The notes: generated from the sequence alone by a model not told the origin. DNA of 64,000 nt from Desmodesmus armatus (GCA_007449985.2 VIIQ02000557.1:62001-126000); one strand, 5' to 3'. Positions 1 to 14,000 are shown, counted from the stretch's first letter. A program made the numbers and translations.

Positions 1-781
1 AGGGGAACAGAGACCAAGAGAGACAAAGAAAGGGATCACGCATTGCTGAAAAGGGGCAGCGCAAGACAGGGAGTGCGTGTCATCGCAATGCACCATGGGC
101 CTTAGGGCTATTATTCCGCCAGGTGGTCAGTGGTCACCATGGGGGGTCACCATCAGCCTGGAACACCGCTGTTGCATCCTCACCTAATTGTTTCTTTGGT
201 TTTACCAGGGCAGGCGGACCCTCACCGGCCGTACACAGCGCAACCAGGCTGATCCAATTGCCCGGTGCCCGAGGCAGAGCCTCACCAGCGAGATACGCCC
301 CACACCCCTATACCAGAAGGTGCCCAGTGCCTCACCTGATTCCCAGGTAGATACCTCCAGCCACCCACCAAAAGGTTGCGGCAGCGTCAAAGCCCGCCTC
401 AATTGCACGGCCTGCAGGCACACAAGCACAAGGCACATCAGGCGTTTGATATGAAATGCATGAACAGCAGCTGTGGGAGTATGCCCTGGACTAGACAGGG
501 TGCTGAATGCAGGCGTGCAGTATGCACTGCGTTGCACACAACCGTGGTACAAAATACCACAACTGTTTGACTCCGTCCTGCACAGCAATTGCCCTGTACT
601 GGACAGCACCATCCTGTACTGTAAAGTATTCATTGATGGGACGGGACGGATGGGACGGAACCTAGCAATGACTTTACAAACAGGTGATGCGCTGCCCTGT
701 CTTGCTGTGCTGTGCTGTGAGGGGCTGTGCGCTGCCTAGACATGTGCTGTGCTGTGCGCTGCCAGGATATGTGTTGCTCAC
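1..781. other. No exon placed; presumed 3' continuation of the membrane protein gene
   Basis: On the minus strand several GTGAGG donor-like sites fall within about 150 nt (plus positions near 185, 220, 280 and 330). No exon could be assigned that keeps the phase left by the exon ending at 782. Positions 676-780 are CTGTG-rich low-complexity sequence. Confidence 0.4.
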
Positions 782-2433
782 CTGCCCCGCAGCAGTCCAT
801 AGTCAGGCACTGCATCAGTGACAGGATGAACCCAAAGAAGATGGACACACTGGCAAGGGAGTAGGCATACCTGATGCAGCACACAAACATTACACAGGGG
901 CAAAGAGCAGCAGGGACACGAGCAATGACGATAATGGTTGTGCCGTCAGCACAGTTGCGGCCAGCCTGACACGAGCTGTCTGGAGCCTGAAGCTTGCTGA
1001 ACCCACTCAAACAATCCATCAACCAATTCAAGTCATGCAAGTACCTCCTGCAACCCTGGTAAATCCCCTGCTTCAGCAGCATGGCCGGCGTGGAGGTAGT
1101 AAGGCGGGACCAGAAGGCAGCATAAGAGTGACTGCACCTCACCAAAGCCGACCCCACCTCACTCCCTCCCATCCCTTGCACGGCCCCCTCCCTAACTTGC
1201 ACGTCCCCAGTCCATTCAATGTGACAGTCACTCAGCCACCCCTTCCCTGCCAACACGTGCACGTCCAATATGACAGTCAACATCCCCCCCCCCCCCCCCC
1301 CCCCGCGCCAATCAAGTGCGCGCCCCCGATCAAGACGATGTGACAGTAAGTCAGCCACCCCCCCTCCCTCCCATCACTGGCACATTCCTGGTCAAGACAA
1401 TGTGACAGTCAGTCAGCCCACCCCCTCCCTTCCCATCACTTGCATGTCCCAGTCAAGCCAATGTGACAGTCAACATGCCCCCCCCCCCCCCCGTGTTTCC
1501 CACACCACTCACTCGCAGGTGCCAGGGAATGATGCCGTTGCTGCCAGGCACTGTGTGTTTAACAGCACCTGGTTGCCAACCGTGTTGAAGCTCACACGGT
1601 ACAGGCTGTTGCGCACAATCAGGATGATGGCCAGGGAGCAACCCAACTGCAGGGGCAGCGGCGGCAGGGGTATGATGGTGGGTGGGGGCAGTGGTACTTG
1701 GGGCTGTGTATGAGAGACACAGCACCGTGCTGACCAATTCAGACACTGGTTTCCTGTGAGCTTAAATGGTGGCATTTGCAAGGAGCACCCCTCATCATGC
1801 AGTGGCTCTTGCTGTGTGCAGCTGCAACTAGCCTGCTGCTGCGGCTGGCGCTACCCATCCCGCTGTTACATTAGCTGAAATTCATGCAGCTAGCCAGCTG
1901 CCCCAACACACCTGGAACATGGTGGCTGCGAAGTTGATGAGCTGCATCTTTCTGATCTTTTTTGCATCATCAGGGGAGATGATGGACACCAGGGGGGGCC
2001 TGGGAACGCATGAAGCACACATATACACATTCGAAGCAGCAGGGTAAGCAGCAGCAGAGTTGGGGCTGAGGTGGTGCAGGCCTTGAGCGCTGCTGCACTC
2101 GAGCTACACCAGCCGCAACATTACTCATAGCTGCTGGATGTGAAGGGGCATACCTGGTGTGTGCTGGTACGGGCGGGGGTGCCTGATAGTAGTTGGGGGC
2201 TGCTGGTAATTGGGCGCATACGCCCCTGGGTACCCCTGTGGGCCCTGTGGGCCCTGGCCAGGGGGAGGAGGAGTATAAGCAGCTCCAGAAGAAGGTGGGC
2301 ATGGCGCTTCAGATGATGATAAGGGGGGTTGAGGTTGTGCCATTGCTGTTGCGTTGTTGTGGTGAGACAGCTGTCGATGTTGACGGATGTTACTGTTGTT
2401 GAGCTCACTTCGAGAATGTCGGGAGCGCCACAT
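782..2433 (-). CDS. Unrecognised multi-pass membrane protein, 5' part (continues past left edge)
   Basis: Five exons join with consistent GT-AG sites: 2154-2433, 1912-1999, 1513-1646, 1045-1131 and 782-870. The start is either the ATG at 2433 or an in-frame one near 2343. The N-terminus is Pro/Gln/Tyr-rich (PPPPGQGPQGPQGYPGAY). Exon 2 reads PPLVSIISPDDAKKIRKMQL. Exon 3 carries a probable membrane segment (LGCSLAIILIV) and a Cys-containing loop. Exon 5 carries a clear hydrophobic segment (SLASVSIFFGFILSLMQCL) followed by TMDCCGAG. Phases agree except at the exon 1/2 junction, where one base is lacking in a run of seven C at about 1992-1998. I do not recognise the family and assign no function. 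Later exons, left of 782, could not be placed. The reading frames and splice sites are seen in the sequence; membrane location is inferred from hydrophobicity. Confidence 0.6.
1150..1500. repeat. Intronic minisatellite, ~62 bp unit, about 5 degenerate copies
   Basis: The core 'caatgtgacagtca' recurs near 1218, 1267, 1337, 1399 and 1459, each followed by a C-rich stretch (pure C runs at 1285-1304 and 1480-1493) and preceded by 'cccatcacttgcac'-like sequence. It lies inside the intron between exons 3 and 4 of the membrane protein gene. Confidence 0.7.
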
Positions 2434-5400
2434 ACAATGCCTATTCTATGGCATCAACCCCGGTCATTCCTCGTGCGCCCAAGGGCCGGCAGGAAATGAC
2501 ATGCCAAATTTTTGAGGTGAGTCAGCCGAGATGATACAGGGCTGAAGCCACGTGTTGGAAGTGTCAACACCCCAGGTTTTCGTTTGGTGCCAGCTTCACG
2601 TCGTCCGGGGCCGTCATTGCGATGCACCGCGAAGACAGGCTGGCATTGCCACTGGATCAAAGAGCTGTACAGTGGTGCTGCTTTGGGCCTCTTCAGCTGT
2701 TCCTCAACTAAAGGATACATGCACTGTCAATTTGATAAATTCTTGTCTGGAAGAACGCCTTCCAGCAGCCTTCAGCTGCTGTCCTGCTCAAGCAAGACCT
2801 TGCTGCCAATCTGGGTGAGGCAGTGCCCGGAACCGGGGAGGTAGCAAGGTTTCCTGTGGAGACACTGGGAACACACAAAGATGGGAGCACAGAACACAAT
2901 GTAACTAGCACTGGGTCCCCCACCGCCACCCCAGGCACCGAAAGCCTAACAAAGCAACCTCACAGTACAATAGAAGGCGTCCAGACCAAAGCTGCGAGTC
3001 CGGCAGCCCCATCAAGCCTAGTAGGATTACCTGCAAGCAGCACCACCACCGCGCAGCGAGCGTCAGGAACAGCCCACTAGGATGCCAGGAAGGAGCATGC
3101 AGGCACAAGGGGGGAGGGTGGGGGTCCTCCCCCACCCCCAGCGTAGGCTGGCAGCACCAAGTAGGCCGGCACCGTGGGACCTGAACAGGCACAGCAGACA
3201 GAAATAACACAAGACAGGCGGGGCACACAAAAGACAGACAGCCGGGCGACAAAAGCACAAGGCAGAAGAAAAACCACCCTGCCACCCAAAAACTTAACGC
3301 GGCACGGTGTGAAAACCACCAACGGGGCAAGAAGCCCCGCCGTTGCTAAACGGTGGTACTGACATTGCTACAGAAATGCACCGGGCTCAGCCCGAAGAGA
3401 GACAGGCTGAAGGGATATGCATATGTGTATGAGTGACAGCAGAGGTTTCATGTAAGTGAGTGGGCACAAGGGGAAGAGAGGGTAGGAAGAAGATGCGGGG
3501 CGGGCGCCGTAGCGGTCCCCACCCCCAGCGTAGCCCAGTGTCCCTGCAACAGGCACAAGTCAAGGGGAGAGGAGCAAGGCAGTGTAACACAAGTTAGGGA
3601 GGGGGTGGGGAGGGGGGTGGACCATGCAGAGGTGACTGTGAGGTGTGCCAATCTGGGTGCCTTGACTTGAACTGAGACTGTGACGTTGTTGGGACCAGCA
3701 TGGCGTCCCAGCATGCAGTGAATATGGACAATAAGCAGACCTCAAAACCGTGCTGTTTTAAAGTGCTACAGGGAGGGCCGGCATGTGTGATGACCTGCAA
3801 CTGGGACAGCCGTCAGGATAGATAAGGAGGGCGCAGGTCACCAGAGGTGTCACAAACAACAAAGTCTGGTACTGGGTAACCTTGACGCGTATAATGAGGA
3901 GGGAACCTCTCACCCGGCTGGTGATCTGAGGGGTGGCAGCAGAGGTGCAGCCGGTGATGCATCCATATGGTACCGTATACCTTGACAAACAGCTGCAATG
4001 CGCAAGGGCACCATCCCACACGCCAGGCCAAGCCGGCATGCAGTCCAAAGCAGTTTTAAAATCCAGCAGCACGTGCGTGCCATGTTTGAACACTCTCTCT
4101 GTGCAGCTGCTGCAGAATCTGCATGCTGCGGGGCAACAAAGCTCACTCATCCCCAAACCAAAAGCAAGATGCATGCAAACATAACACCATCCTGCGAGCA
4201 ATGGCAGTGGCACATCACTCTGACTGGCACATGCGACACCTCAACACACTACAAAAGAAAAAAAGAGGCCCAACACTTGTCATAACAGCTGCACATCTAC
4301 AACAACACGTCAAATCCACACCGGCCATTGAAACAGACGTTAGTCACAGCCACAGTCAGCAGTCACCCCCGGTTAGTCAGCACGTCAATCAGTCCTGTAG
4401 AATCTGCAGGCCAGCAAACATATTGACAGGTCACAGTGGGACCGAAAGTTTGAAATCAACAAAGAGGAAGCCGGATAAGCCGGTCAGGCAGCCAGCTAGA
4501 GAGCACACAGCTGCTAGCTGCAGCCAGCTGCACCGCATGGGTTAGCATGCACACATCTCACGCGTGTACGGCTGCAACACACAGGCTGCAGAACCCCTGA
4601 CAGTCTCACTGACATGAACTGCTGCCTCTCAGAGGCCTTCATATGCTGCATAAGTGCTGGCAACACCTGCCTGCACGTTCTCCCAACCCTACCACCACTT
4701 GCCCCGGTAACTTGTCAAGCTCACCACACTCCAGGCACCCGTCCCGATCACGGGTGGGCTGCAGGGCAGGCACGAGGTTACCCTTCACTGCATGCAGCAC
4801 GCTGCCCACGCCAGACACAGCTGCTGTAGCAAGCCAATTTGACCCTCACCCACATTGCGCACAGTTGGTGCTGTATGCTACATACGGATGCACCCTTGTG
4901 TGTTGGTGTCAGCCACAACCCCAGCCACATGCATGCACGCAACCTGCAAGTGACCTGCCCCCCACTAGAGGGCAGCACTTGACTGTCACGCAGTGTGAGC
5001 CACGGTTGCACGCCAAGACAGTTGTACCCTTGAACACCGCATGCTGCCTGGGCAGCAGGTGCAGCAGCAGCCTCACGCATGGCTGCACAGCACCTGACCC
5101 AGTCAAGGCTACAGAATAGCAGCATGGATAGCACATGCTGCAGTGCCAGCTGGCAGCCTCAGTGACAAAATACACTCAGCTAGAACGGATGGCACCTACT
5201 CTGTAGGAGACTCGCACAAAGGAGACAGCAAGCACGGCAAGGTGTGTGAGGACAACAGACACTTGCAGAGACCAGGTAAAGCTATGCCCGCCTGCTCAGA
5301 AGAACATGCAACATGTCCGTTGCAACGGACACACACACAAACAGCACACCCCAAACAGAACCATGTCCAGAACACCCAGTGCTGAAGAAGCACGCGGTAC

Positions 5401-5893
5401 CACCACATGCCCCTGCTGGAGGGCCACCCTCACCACAGTCCATACCCCACACCATCCGCAGCCCAGCCAATGAGTACAAGCAGGGCCACACTCGAACCCT
5501 TGGCCACAAGAACAGCCCGCAGGCAACCCTGATTCAAATGGGTTGTATTGCCAATACCAAGCCAGTGGCCAAGCCAAAGCCAGTGGCTGCTGAAATTTCG
5601 TGTTTCGCTAGCATACATAGCCATGCATGCACATGGCAGATGGCAGTGCCTACTTCATACTATGCAGAACTGCAGGATAGAGTGATGCCATCTCCCACGC
5701 CACAAACAGCTGCACACAGGCTGTGCAAAGAATGGACAAATCACACCCAACATCAGTACAGGTACAAAGCAGTACAGGCACACAGCCTGTGTCGGACGCA
5801 TACCTACAACAACCACCAGGCTGCAAACAGAGCCCTCGGGTCACTCAACAACAAAACCGCAAAAACAGCCGTTGCTGCCAGCTCCACCAGCCC
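2434..5893. other. Intergenic region, no gene seen
   Basis: This lies between the 5' end of the membrane protein gene and the stop codon of the Raf-like kinase. It should hold the promoter of the former and the 3' UTR of the latter. I see no convincing exon, tRNA or rRNA. A short perfect GTGGGGG/CCCCCAC inverted repeat lies near 3119-3139. The phrase 'cacccccagcgtag' recurs at about 3131 and 3521. Confidence 0.5.
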
Positions 5894-8800
5894 TTAGCCT
5901 TGGCGGTCACCACAGTCATTGCTGCTAGCCTCAGTAGATGCCAGCGCATCCATCCAATCAGCAGCATGAGAGCGGGGCCAGTACGTGGCCGACGAAGGCA
6001 CAGGCAACGCACCCGCTGGCACAGCTGCGGCGGCAGGTGGCATTGCACCATCGTCTGCTGAGGAAATGAGGGCTGCTGCAAGACCGTCCTGCACAGCAAC
6101 TGCACCCTCCACAGATGAGGTAGGCACGGTTGCTGCAGGAACACCAGGCAGAGCTTGAGCCGCACTTCCCGCGGCTTGCGCATTCGCCGAAGAGGGGCCC
6201 AGTGCCGCAGCGGGGCCATGCTGCACAGCAGCCGCACCCTCCACAGATGGAAAGGACGCTGCTGCTGCAGGAGCAGCAGGCAAAGCCACCTCTGCCAAGG
6301 AGGGAGCCAAAGCTGCTGCAGGACCTGCCAGCACATGCCCATGCTCTGCAGGCGTCAGCACAGGAGCAACTGCAGGCCTCTGCTGTACGGCCCACCGCAT
6401 GGGGCTGTCTGCTGCCGATGCGTGCGGAGTGATAGCTGCCGCTGGGCTGCTGCCATCTGCAGGACTCCTGCCGCTGCTGCCATCCGCACCAGCACCAGCA
6501 CTAACATGACCAGGTTGTGCTGATGCACGGGCATCACTGCCAGCAAACGGCACAAGCCCAACCGCCCCGCTGTTATGCTGGACCCCATGCAGCGTGCTGC
6601 TGGAGGCACCACCCCGCACACAGGGCTGTGCCAGGATACTACTGCTGCTGCTCCTGCCGCTGCTGAGGGTGCTGTGCTGGTAGCTAGACTCGCTCAGAAG
6701 GTCTGGCGCACCTCCACCCCCCGTGCTGCAGCTGTACCCCGCCCAATGCCCAGGATCCACACTACTCCTGTGGTATGCTGGGGTCCGGCTAGTGCTGGGG
6801 CCACCAGAAGAAGCATCATGAGACTCCCTCGACTGCTGCTGGTGCTGGTGCTGCTGTTTCCGTTGCTGAGCTAGCTGCTGCTCCCGCTGCCGGGCTGCTA
6901 AGACACGCACCGCTGCTATCGCTAGCAAGCCCTGAGGGGTGCTTGGGCTTGGACCCTGCTGACTGGTGGGGTCTGCAAGGTGGGGATGGCCTGGCAATTC
7001 TGCTGCTGCCTCATGCCAGGAGGATTGCATGGAGCTGCTAGTGCTGCCACACAGATCTCCTGCAGCCACCGCTGCTGCTGCTGCTGCTGCTGCTGCTGCA
7101 GGATGCAGGTGTGCTGAGGCAGCAGCGGCAGCAGCCACGTCCAACACGCCGGCAGCAGCTGCTGCAGCCGCAGACTGGTATTCCTGTTGAGACATGGGCG
7201 GTAAGGGCGCACCACAGGAGCTGCAGGTGGGAAGGGGTGCCGGCATGCCCGCACTGCTGCTGTTGCGGACGGCACCTTCAGCAGCTGCTGCCTGTTGGTC
7301 GTTGGTGGCAGGAGCGCTGCTGTTGCCGCCACCATCAGGATGATTCAAACCAGCTGCTGTCTGCGTCTCACTGACAGCCGCAGCGATCGCATCACATGCT
7401 GCAGCAGCCGCTGCCGCCGCTGCTGCTGCGCCACCCTGGGATCCCGCCTGCAGCTGGGGAGTGCCTGCCGCTTCCTGCTGCTGCTGCTGCTGCAGGCTGC
7501 CAGCCTCCCGCTCAGTGATCAACCCCAGCAGCTGACCGGACAACTGGTGCGGCAGCTGCGGCATGACTTGCGCCACAGCACAGACTGGACACGTGACCAA
7601 GGGGCCCAGAGCACTCACGGACAGGTCAGCACCGCCCCCTGAGACAGCACCTGCAGCCGGTGACGCAGCTGACACAGTACCAAAGCCCGCTGCTGCTGCA
7701 GCCGCTGCAGTGGGCGTGGTGGCAGCGCAAGCAGACTTGGGTGTGCAGCAAGCGGTGGAGGCCGGTGTCAGCTTCGTAACCACGAAGCGCCCCCGCTTAC
7801 TGACTGTCTTTATCGGTGGCAGGTGCGGATGCTCCCCGACAGTGGGCATGCTTGAAGCCGCACCGTCAGCTTCTGCAGCAGCAGAAGCAACCGGGAGGTC
7901 AAAGCCCACTTTGCTGCTGCTGCCGTCTGTTGCTGTGCGGCCTTTTAGTCCTGCAGGAGCAGGTTGTAGGGCAACTGGCTGCTGCTGCAACTCAAGCTGC
8001 GGCACACCGGCTGCCTGCACTGCCTGCTGCGGCGCTTGCTGCGTGCATTGAGCAGCGCTGACGTCTGTGCGCCCGGCCCTGTCGCCGGGCGCAGCTGGTG
8101 TGGCTGCCTCGGACGCTGCTGCTGCCAAAGGCGACAGCCCTTCAAAGGAACACCTGCAGACACGACGCGACAAGCAGTGCAAGCGTGAGTTACCAATGGT
8201 TTGCAGATATCAGGACTTTGCTTTTCAGATGCTTGGGCACCCGCCCTATACACCTCCTGGAGATAAAAACAGCAGCCTGCATAAGCGCCAGCCGGCCCAG
8301 CCGGTCTGACCGAGCACCATGGGCTGCCAACCATTGCACTCAGGAGTCCAGATCTGGCACAGGAATGCAGGCACATGCACCATGCGAGGAAGCGTGAATA
8401 TTATACTCCGGACCCAGGCATTATTTGCTGACACGTCAACACATATGCAGCAGTGCTGAGCACACCACTGCATGCACAACACAGCGTAGAAAATGGCCAC
8501 ACAGCCCACCCACAGCACTGCCAATAATCCACCCCAAAGACCCGAAACAGCCCACTCACCTGCTGCCCAATTTGCTCATCCTGTCAGAGCCGCCATGGTG
8601 CACAGAGCCCCTCGGGCTCACTGCCTTGCTGCCGTGGGCACTCCCTGCCCTGCTCCCCGGCCGGCTCTCCTGCCGCACGGTGAACCTGCCTCGCTGCTGC
8701 ACCACTGCTGCTGCCGCCGCCGCTGCTGCCCCCAACTTGCTGCTGCCGTCATCACTCAAGACCTGCCCCTCTGCCTCAGCAGCCGCAGATAAGTGCTGCT

Positions 8801-10992
8801 GTTGCCATTCGATGCTGCTGCCTGCTGCTGCTGCTGCTGCCACCTTGGGCGTCGAATCGGCAGCCGCAAAGCCACCTCCACTGCCGCCGTCGCTGCTGCC
8901 GCCCGTGCGTGTGCGCACCTTCAACACCAGAGGACTGCTTCCTGCACTGCGGCACTCCAAGCTTGCCTCAGACGGCTGCTGCTGCTGCTGCTGCTGCGTG
9001 CTGCCAGCTACTGCAGCAGGCCCGTGCTGCTGCCCTCCCTGCTTTGCCGCCCGTGGCGCAGCTGCTGCCGCCGCCACCGCTGCTGCTGCCGCACCTGGCG
9101 TGCCAGCAGACGAGCCAGCGCCCACATTCTGTTCCTGCTCGTCAGCAGCAGTCAGCTCTGGCACATGTGACAGCGCCTGCTGCTGCAGGTGCTGCAGCTC
9201 TGCAACACAGATGCTGTGCGAAGGAGGGAACCCAATGCCTCGGCTGTCATGCCGCACATGCCCTGCCACAGGGGACTCATGCACCTGAAATCGCCCCGTA
9301 CAGTAGTCCCTGGATTTGGCCCGTTGAAGCATGGGACTCAAGCAAGGGGTGGCTGAAGGACTCGGGGTCTTGCACGGCCCGGCAGGCGGCTTGCTGGCAG
9401 CAGGTGCTGCTCCTGCTGCTGCTGCTTGTGAGCTTGCAGGGGCTTTGGCAGAAGCAGCACCTTTGAGCTTCAAACAGCTGCTGCTGGGCTGCAGCTGCTG
9501 CCCACGCCCTGCTGCTGCCGATGCACCCTCCGGACTGCTGATACCCCCACGTGGGGCGCTGCTGCTGCCAGACTGCACGTCACACATCCTCTTGGTATCT
9601 GTGCTGCCATCGTCGGCATGTGCTGACCGTACCCTTCCTGCTGCAGCCGCTGTGCCTGGTGCTGCCAGGGAAGCAGCAGAGGCCTTCGTGCGTGGCTGCT
9701 TGACCTGCGGGGATCTAGGCAAGCCACAGGGCACCTGCTGGCCCTGTCCCTGCTTCGGTGGCTGCTGCTGCTGCAGGACTGCAGACTGCAAGCTGCTGCA
9801 GCTAGACGAAGCATGTAGTGGCTTACTCGGCTGCCGCTGCAGTACCGCCGGCTGCAGTACTGCTGCTGGGGCAGTAGCAGCCCCAGCCAAGGCCATATCC
9901 GCTGCAGCAGGCTCTGAAGCAGCAGCCATGCCTGCAGCCGCCAGCAGAGCTCCAGTACTGTTGGACTTATGCGGCAGGTGTGCATGCTGCTGCTGCAGCT
10001 GCTGCTGTCGCTCCTGCCACGCCTGCAGCTGCTCGACAGTTACATGGAAGCGGCCACTCCTGTAGCACAAGCCCCCAGTGCCGCTGTTACTAACTTGCTG
10101 AAGCATAGACGTCCATGCTTCGCTGCTGCTGATACTGCTGTCAGCAGCAGCAGCAGCAGCGGCGGCTGAGCCCTCGTGACTGCAGCAGAGGCTGTTGCTG
10201 CTGCTGTCACCAGCAGCAGCAGAGAACGACTCCCGCATCATGCAGCCAGAACCCCAGTAGCCCTTTCCCGCCAACTGCCGCCCTGGGAGGGGTGCGCCTG
10301 CCGCCACAGCCCCTGCCTGACTAAACCCCGGGCCCCTTCTGTAGCCCCTGACACCAGGCCCTCTCCCGCCAGCAGTAGGGTGTGAGGGTTGGTTCCAGAC
10401 CCTGCTGCTGCTGCTGCTGGTGGTGGTGGAAGTGCAGGTGCTGTGCCTGTGGGCGTGGTGGCAGGCGTGCCCGGCTGGGACGCCCCTGCCCCCAGCTTGG
10501 CAGGTGCACTCATCTGCATAAACAGCCCTGCCGCCTGCTCCTGCTGCAGTAGAAACAGCTGCTGCTGCTGCTGTGCCGACAGCAGGTCCACATTGGGTGG
10601 GGGTGCTGACACCGAGCTGCCTAGCAGAGGCCACCCCGGCTGCTGCTGCATGCCAAACGGACCCCAGTGATTGCTGCTGCTGCCGGGGTGGCACCCAGCC
10701 ATGAGACCCAAGCTGGTGGTGACACCCCCTGTGGGACTGTGTAAGGTTCCTGCCAGCATCCCTGTACCTGCTGCACCGCTACCAGCAGCAGCAGCAGCTG
10801 CAGTACTGATGTCCTCGTATGGCATGGCAGGTGGCTCTGGAGTCATGGTAGATACCATGAAGCGCCCCTTCCGCTGAAAGCTGGTGCTGTGGGAGAGCCC
10901 GCCAAACTGGCCCGAGCGCCTGGGCCTCAGGACCTCCTGCTCCTGCTGCTGTTTGTGCTGCTGCTCCTGCTGCTGACCATGCTGTTCTTGTC

Positions 10993-11031
<39 letters not shown>

Positions 11032-14000
11032 CTTGGCCTGCCAGTCCTGGCAGCACTGCATGCAGGTCCTGTCGCCCCTTACCCTGCAAGAACTGCTGCT
11101 GTTGCTGCTGCTGCTTTGCCTGCGGCAGCAGCTCATTGATGTTTGGGGCCTCGGATGCCAGCAGCACTGGCCACAACTGAATAATCTGCTGCTGCTGCTG
11201 TCCCTGCTGCTGCTGCTGTTCCTGCTGGTGCTGACTAGGGTCAGAAGCTGCCTGCCCTGCTGCCACAGCATACTCCCGCTGCTCCTGATGCGCAACATTG
11301 GGTGCCGCTGCTGCAGCTACAGCTGCACCAGCATCCGCATCTGCACTGCTGTCGCTGCTGCTGCCACAACCCCGCGGACTGCTGGCTCTGCTGCTGTCAT
11401 TGCACTCCAGCCCCGGCTGCTGCCCAATGCCTGCAAGGCCCACCCCCAGGCTCTGTGAGGAGGGGTGGCTTGCTGTTGTCATGGAGGGCCAAAACCGGTG
11501 AGCAAAGGAGCCATCCGAAGGCAGCTGGGTGCTGCTCAGGCCTGTGATGGAGTTGGTGAGGGAGGCCCCACCTCCAACATCCGGCAAACCCTGCCATACA
11601 GCTGCTGGCATGGCACCTTGCCCTGCCGTAAGGAAGCTGGGTGCTGTTACTGAGCCACCTGCACCCAAGCTGCTGCTGCTGCTGCTGTTTCCTGCAGCTC
11701 CAGAGGCAGATAAGCCTGCAGGTGCTGGCTCTGCATGCTGCTGCTGCTGCTGCCCAGCTGGTCCCGCAGCTTGCACCTGCTGCAGCTGCTGCTGCTCGGC
11801 AGGTCGTGCGGCATTGCCTGCAGCTGCAGCAGCAGCGCCTGCCCCTGCAGGTGTGCTAAACTGCAGCTGCCTAGACCGCTGCTGGCGCACCGCGGCTGGC
11901 GCAGCATCAGCAGCAGCAGCAGGGCCGGCGGCATCAGCACCACTGCTCTTAGCAGCTGCCGCCTGCTCGTTCACACTACTGCCTGAGCTGCTGTTGCTGT
12001 TCAGCGCCACGTCAGCTCCCGCTCCAAAAGGGTCCTGCAAGAGCCCCATTGCTGTCTGTGGTCCTGCCTGGCCTGCTGTCTGCAGGCTGCCATGCACTGG
12101 AGCAACCCCAGCTACCCCAGCAGCAGTAGCAGCCGCATGCCGCTGCATGCTGCAGTGGGCTTGGGCTGCCTCCAGCTGCCCTGGGTACCCTGACCCCACC
12201 TTTAGGGGGGTGAGGTACAGGTGCGCCTCTGCAGGAAATTGCACATCCTCAAACGGCGAGCTGTCCCTGCTGTCCCTGTTGCTGTCAAGCCCCAGGCCCT
12301 GCTCCTCGTCTGCTGCTGGCTGCCGAACTCGCGGGCTGCTATCGCCACCATCTGCTGCTGGTGAGGGTGGGTGGCCCTCCTGTGGCTCCACCTGCTGCTG
12401 CTGCTGCTGCTTGGTGAGCACACTGCGTACTGCTGCTGCTGCTGCTGCTGCTGCTGCAGGGCCAACACCAGTGCCTTCGCTGTGCAGTGCTGCAGCACTT
12501 GCTGTGCTGCCAGGCTCTGTACTCACAGCCATGCTGCTGCCTCCAAGCCCACCCATGCCTGCAACATTTGACCCTGCTGCTGCACGAGCCTCACTACTGC
12601 TGCTGCTGCTCGTGTCGCTGCTGCTGGCATGCCGCAGCACATGGGGTCTAGCCGCTGCCGGCCTAGCAGCAGCAGCAGTGGTGGTGGTGGTAGCTGTGCC
12701 GTCTTGCCCGGCTGCCAGGCTGGCGACTGACTCCACAGACCAGGGAGGCAGGGCGGCACCGCCAAATGGTGAGAACAGCTTGGGCGGCGCCGTTGCTTTC
12801 AGGCCGTCGGCTGTAGCACCAGGCTCTGCTGAAATCACATCATCCTCCTCTTGCTGCTGCTGCTGCTGTTGGGTTTCTGTAGAGGCTTCCTCCTGCCTGC
12901 AGGTGTCTGCTGTGCCTGGTGGAGCCTCTTCCTGGCTGGCAGCTATACTATGGATGGAGTCCACAGACCATGGCGGCAGAGACGCAGCATCAAAGGGCGA
13001 CGGCAGCTTGGGTGGTGGCCCTGTGCCAGCAGCAGCATCACCAGTGACCTGCAACTGCTGTGGCAGCATCGGCTGCTGCTGCTGCTGCTGCTGGAAGCCC
13101 TCGCTGGCACCCCCAGCTGCAGCAGTGGGGGCCACAAGCTGACTGTCAGCTGCCTGCTGTACAGACTCGACAGACCAGGGAGGCAGCGATGCCGCATCAA
13201 ACGGCGACGGCAGCTTGGCTGGTGATGCTGTGTCAGCAGCAGCAGCACCCGTGACCTGTACCTGCTGCTGCTGCCGTAAGTCCCCACCAGCACTCCCTAC
13301 TCCCCCACCTGCCTTCTGAACTGACTCGACAGACCATGGCGGCAGATCCGACGCACCAAATGGCGAGATCAACTTCCCCGCCGCTCTGCTGGCATCAATC
13401 ACCCCGCCCTCACACCCCTGCTGCTGCAACGGCTGCTGCTGCTGCTGTGGCGGCGCCACTCTGCCGCCATCAGGGCCTGCTTGTTGGCTGCCGACTGCAC
13501 CAACATCCACCCCAGCAGCTGCACCCGCCTGCTGTGGCTGCTCGGCAGCCTCAGAGGGATCAGGCCCCAGGGGCTCCGCCTGAAGAGCCATCGCTGCTGT
13601 TGCAGCCACAATCGCCCTCTGCTGCCGCTCCCTGCTGCCACCCCCACTGCTGCCAGCCCCAGCCTCCTCATCAGCAACCTGCTGCTCCAGCTCCAACCCA
13701 GACCCTGCTGCTGCTGCTGCTGATGGTGGGGTCTGTTCCGCAGTTGCGGGGGCGCGCAGGGCGGCAGCAGCCGGCAGCGGCAGACGCAGCGTGGGCGGCA
13801 GCAGCGGCTGCGCGTGGCTGGCCCATGCTGGAGGTCCATAGTGCTGGTCCAGCTGCGCAACAAGTGGGAAAGAAGTAGGGTGGAAAATGTGTGGGCAACT
13901 TTTGAAGAGCAACTTGAGTGAAAAGTCGCATGTTGGTCGCCATGCAAGAGCCGTTCACACAACATCATTCCCTGCTACTGGGGAGTCCCGACCCGCATTT

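Noticed and set aside
11529..13142. 537-codon open frame on the plus strand (and other long plus-strand frames at 8.4-10.1 kb)
   Set aside because: They are shadows of the CAG/CTG-rich kinase exon: triplet repeats lack stops in all frames. Composition is Leu/Cys/Ala runs, with no domain and no splice context.
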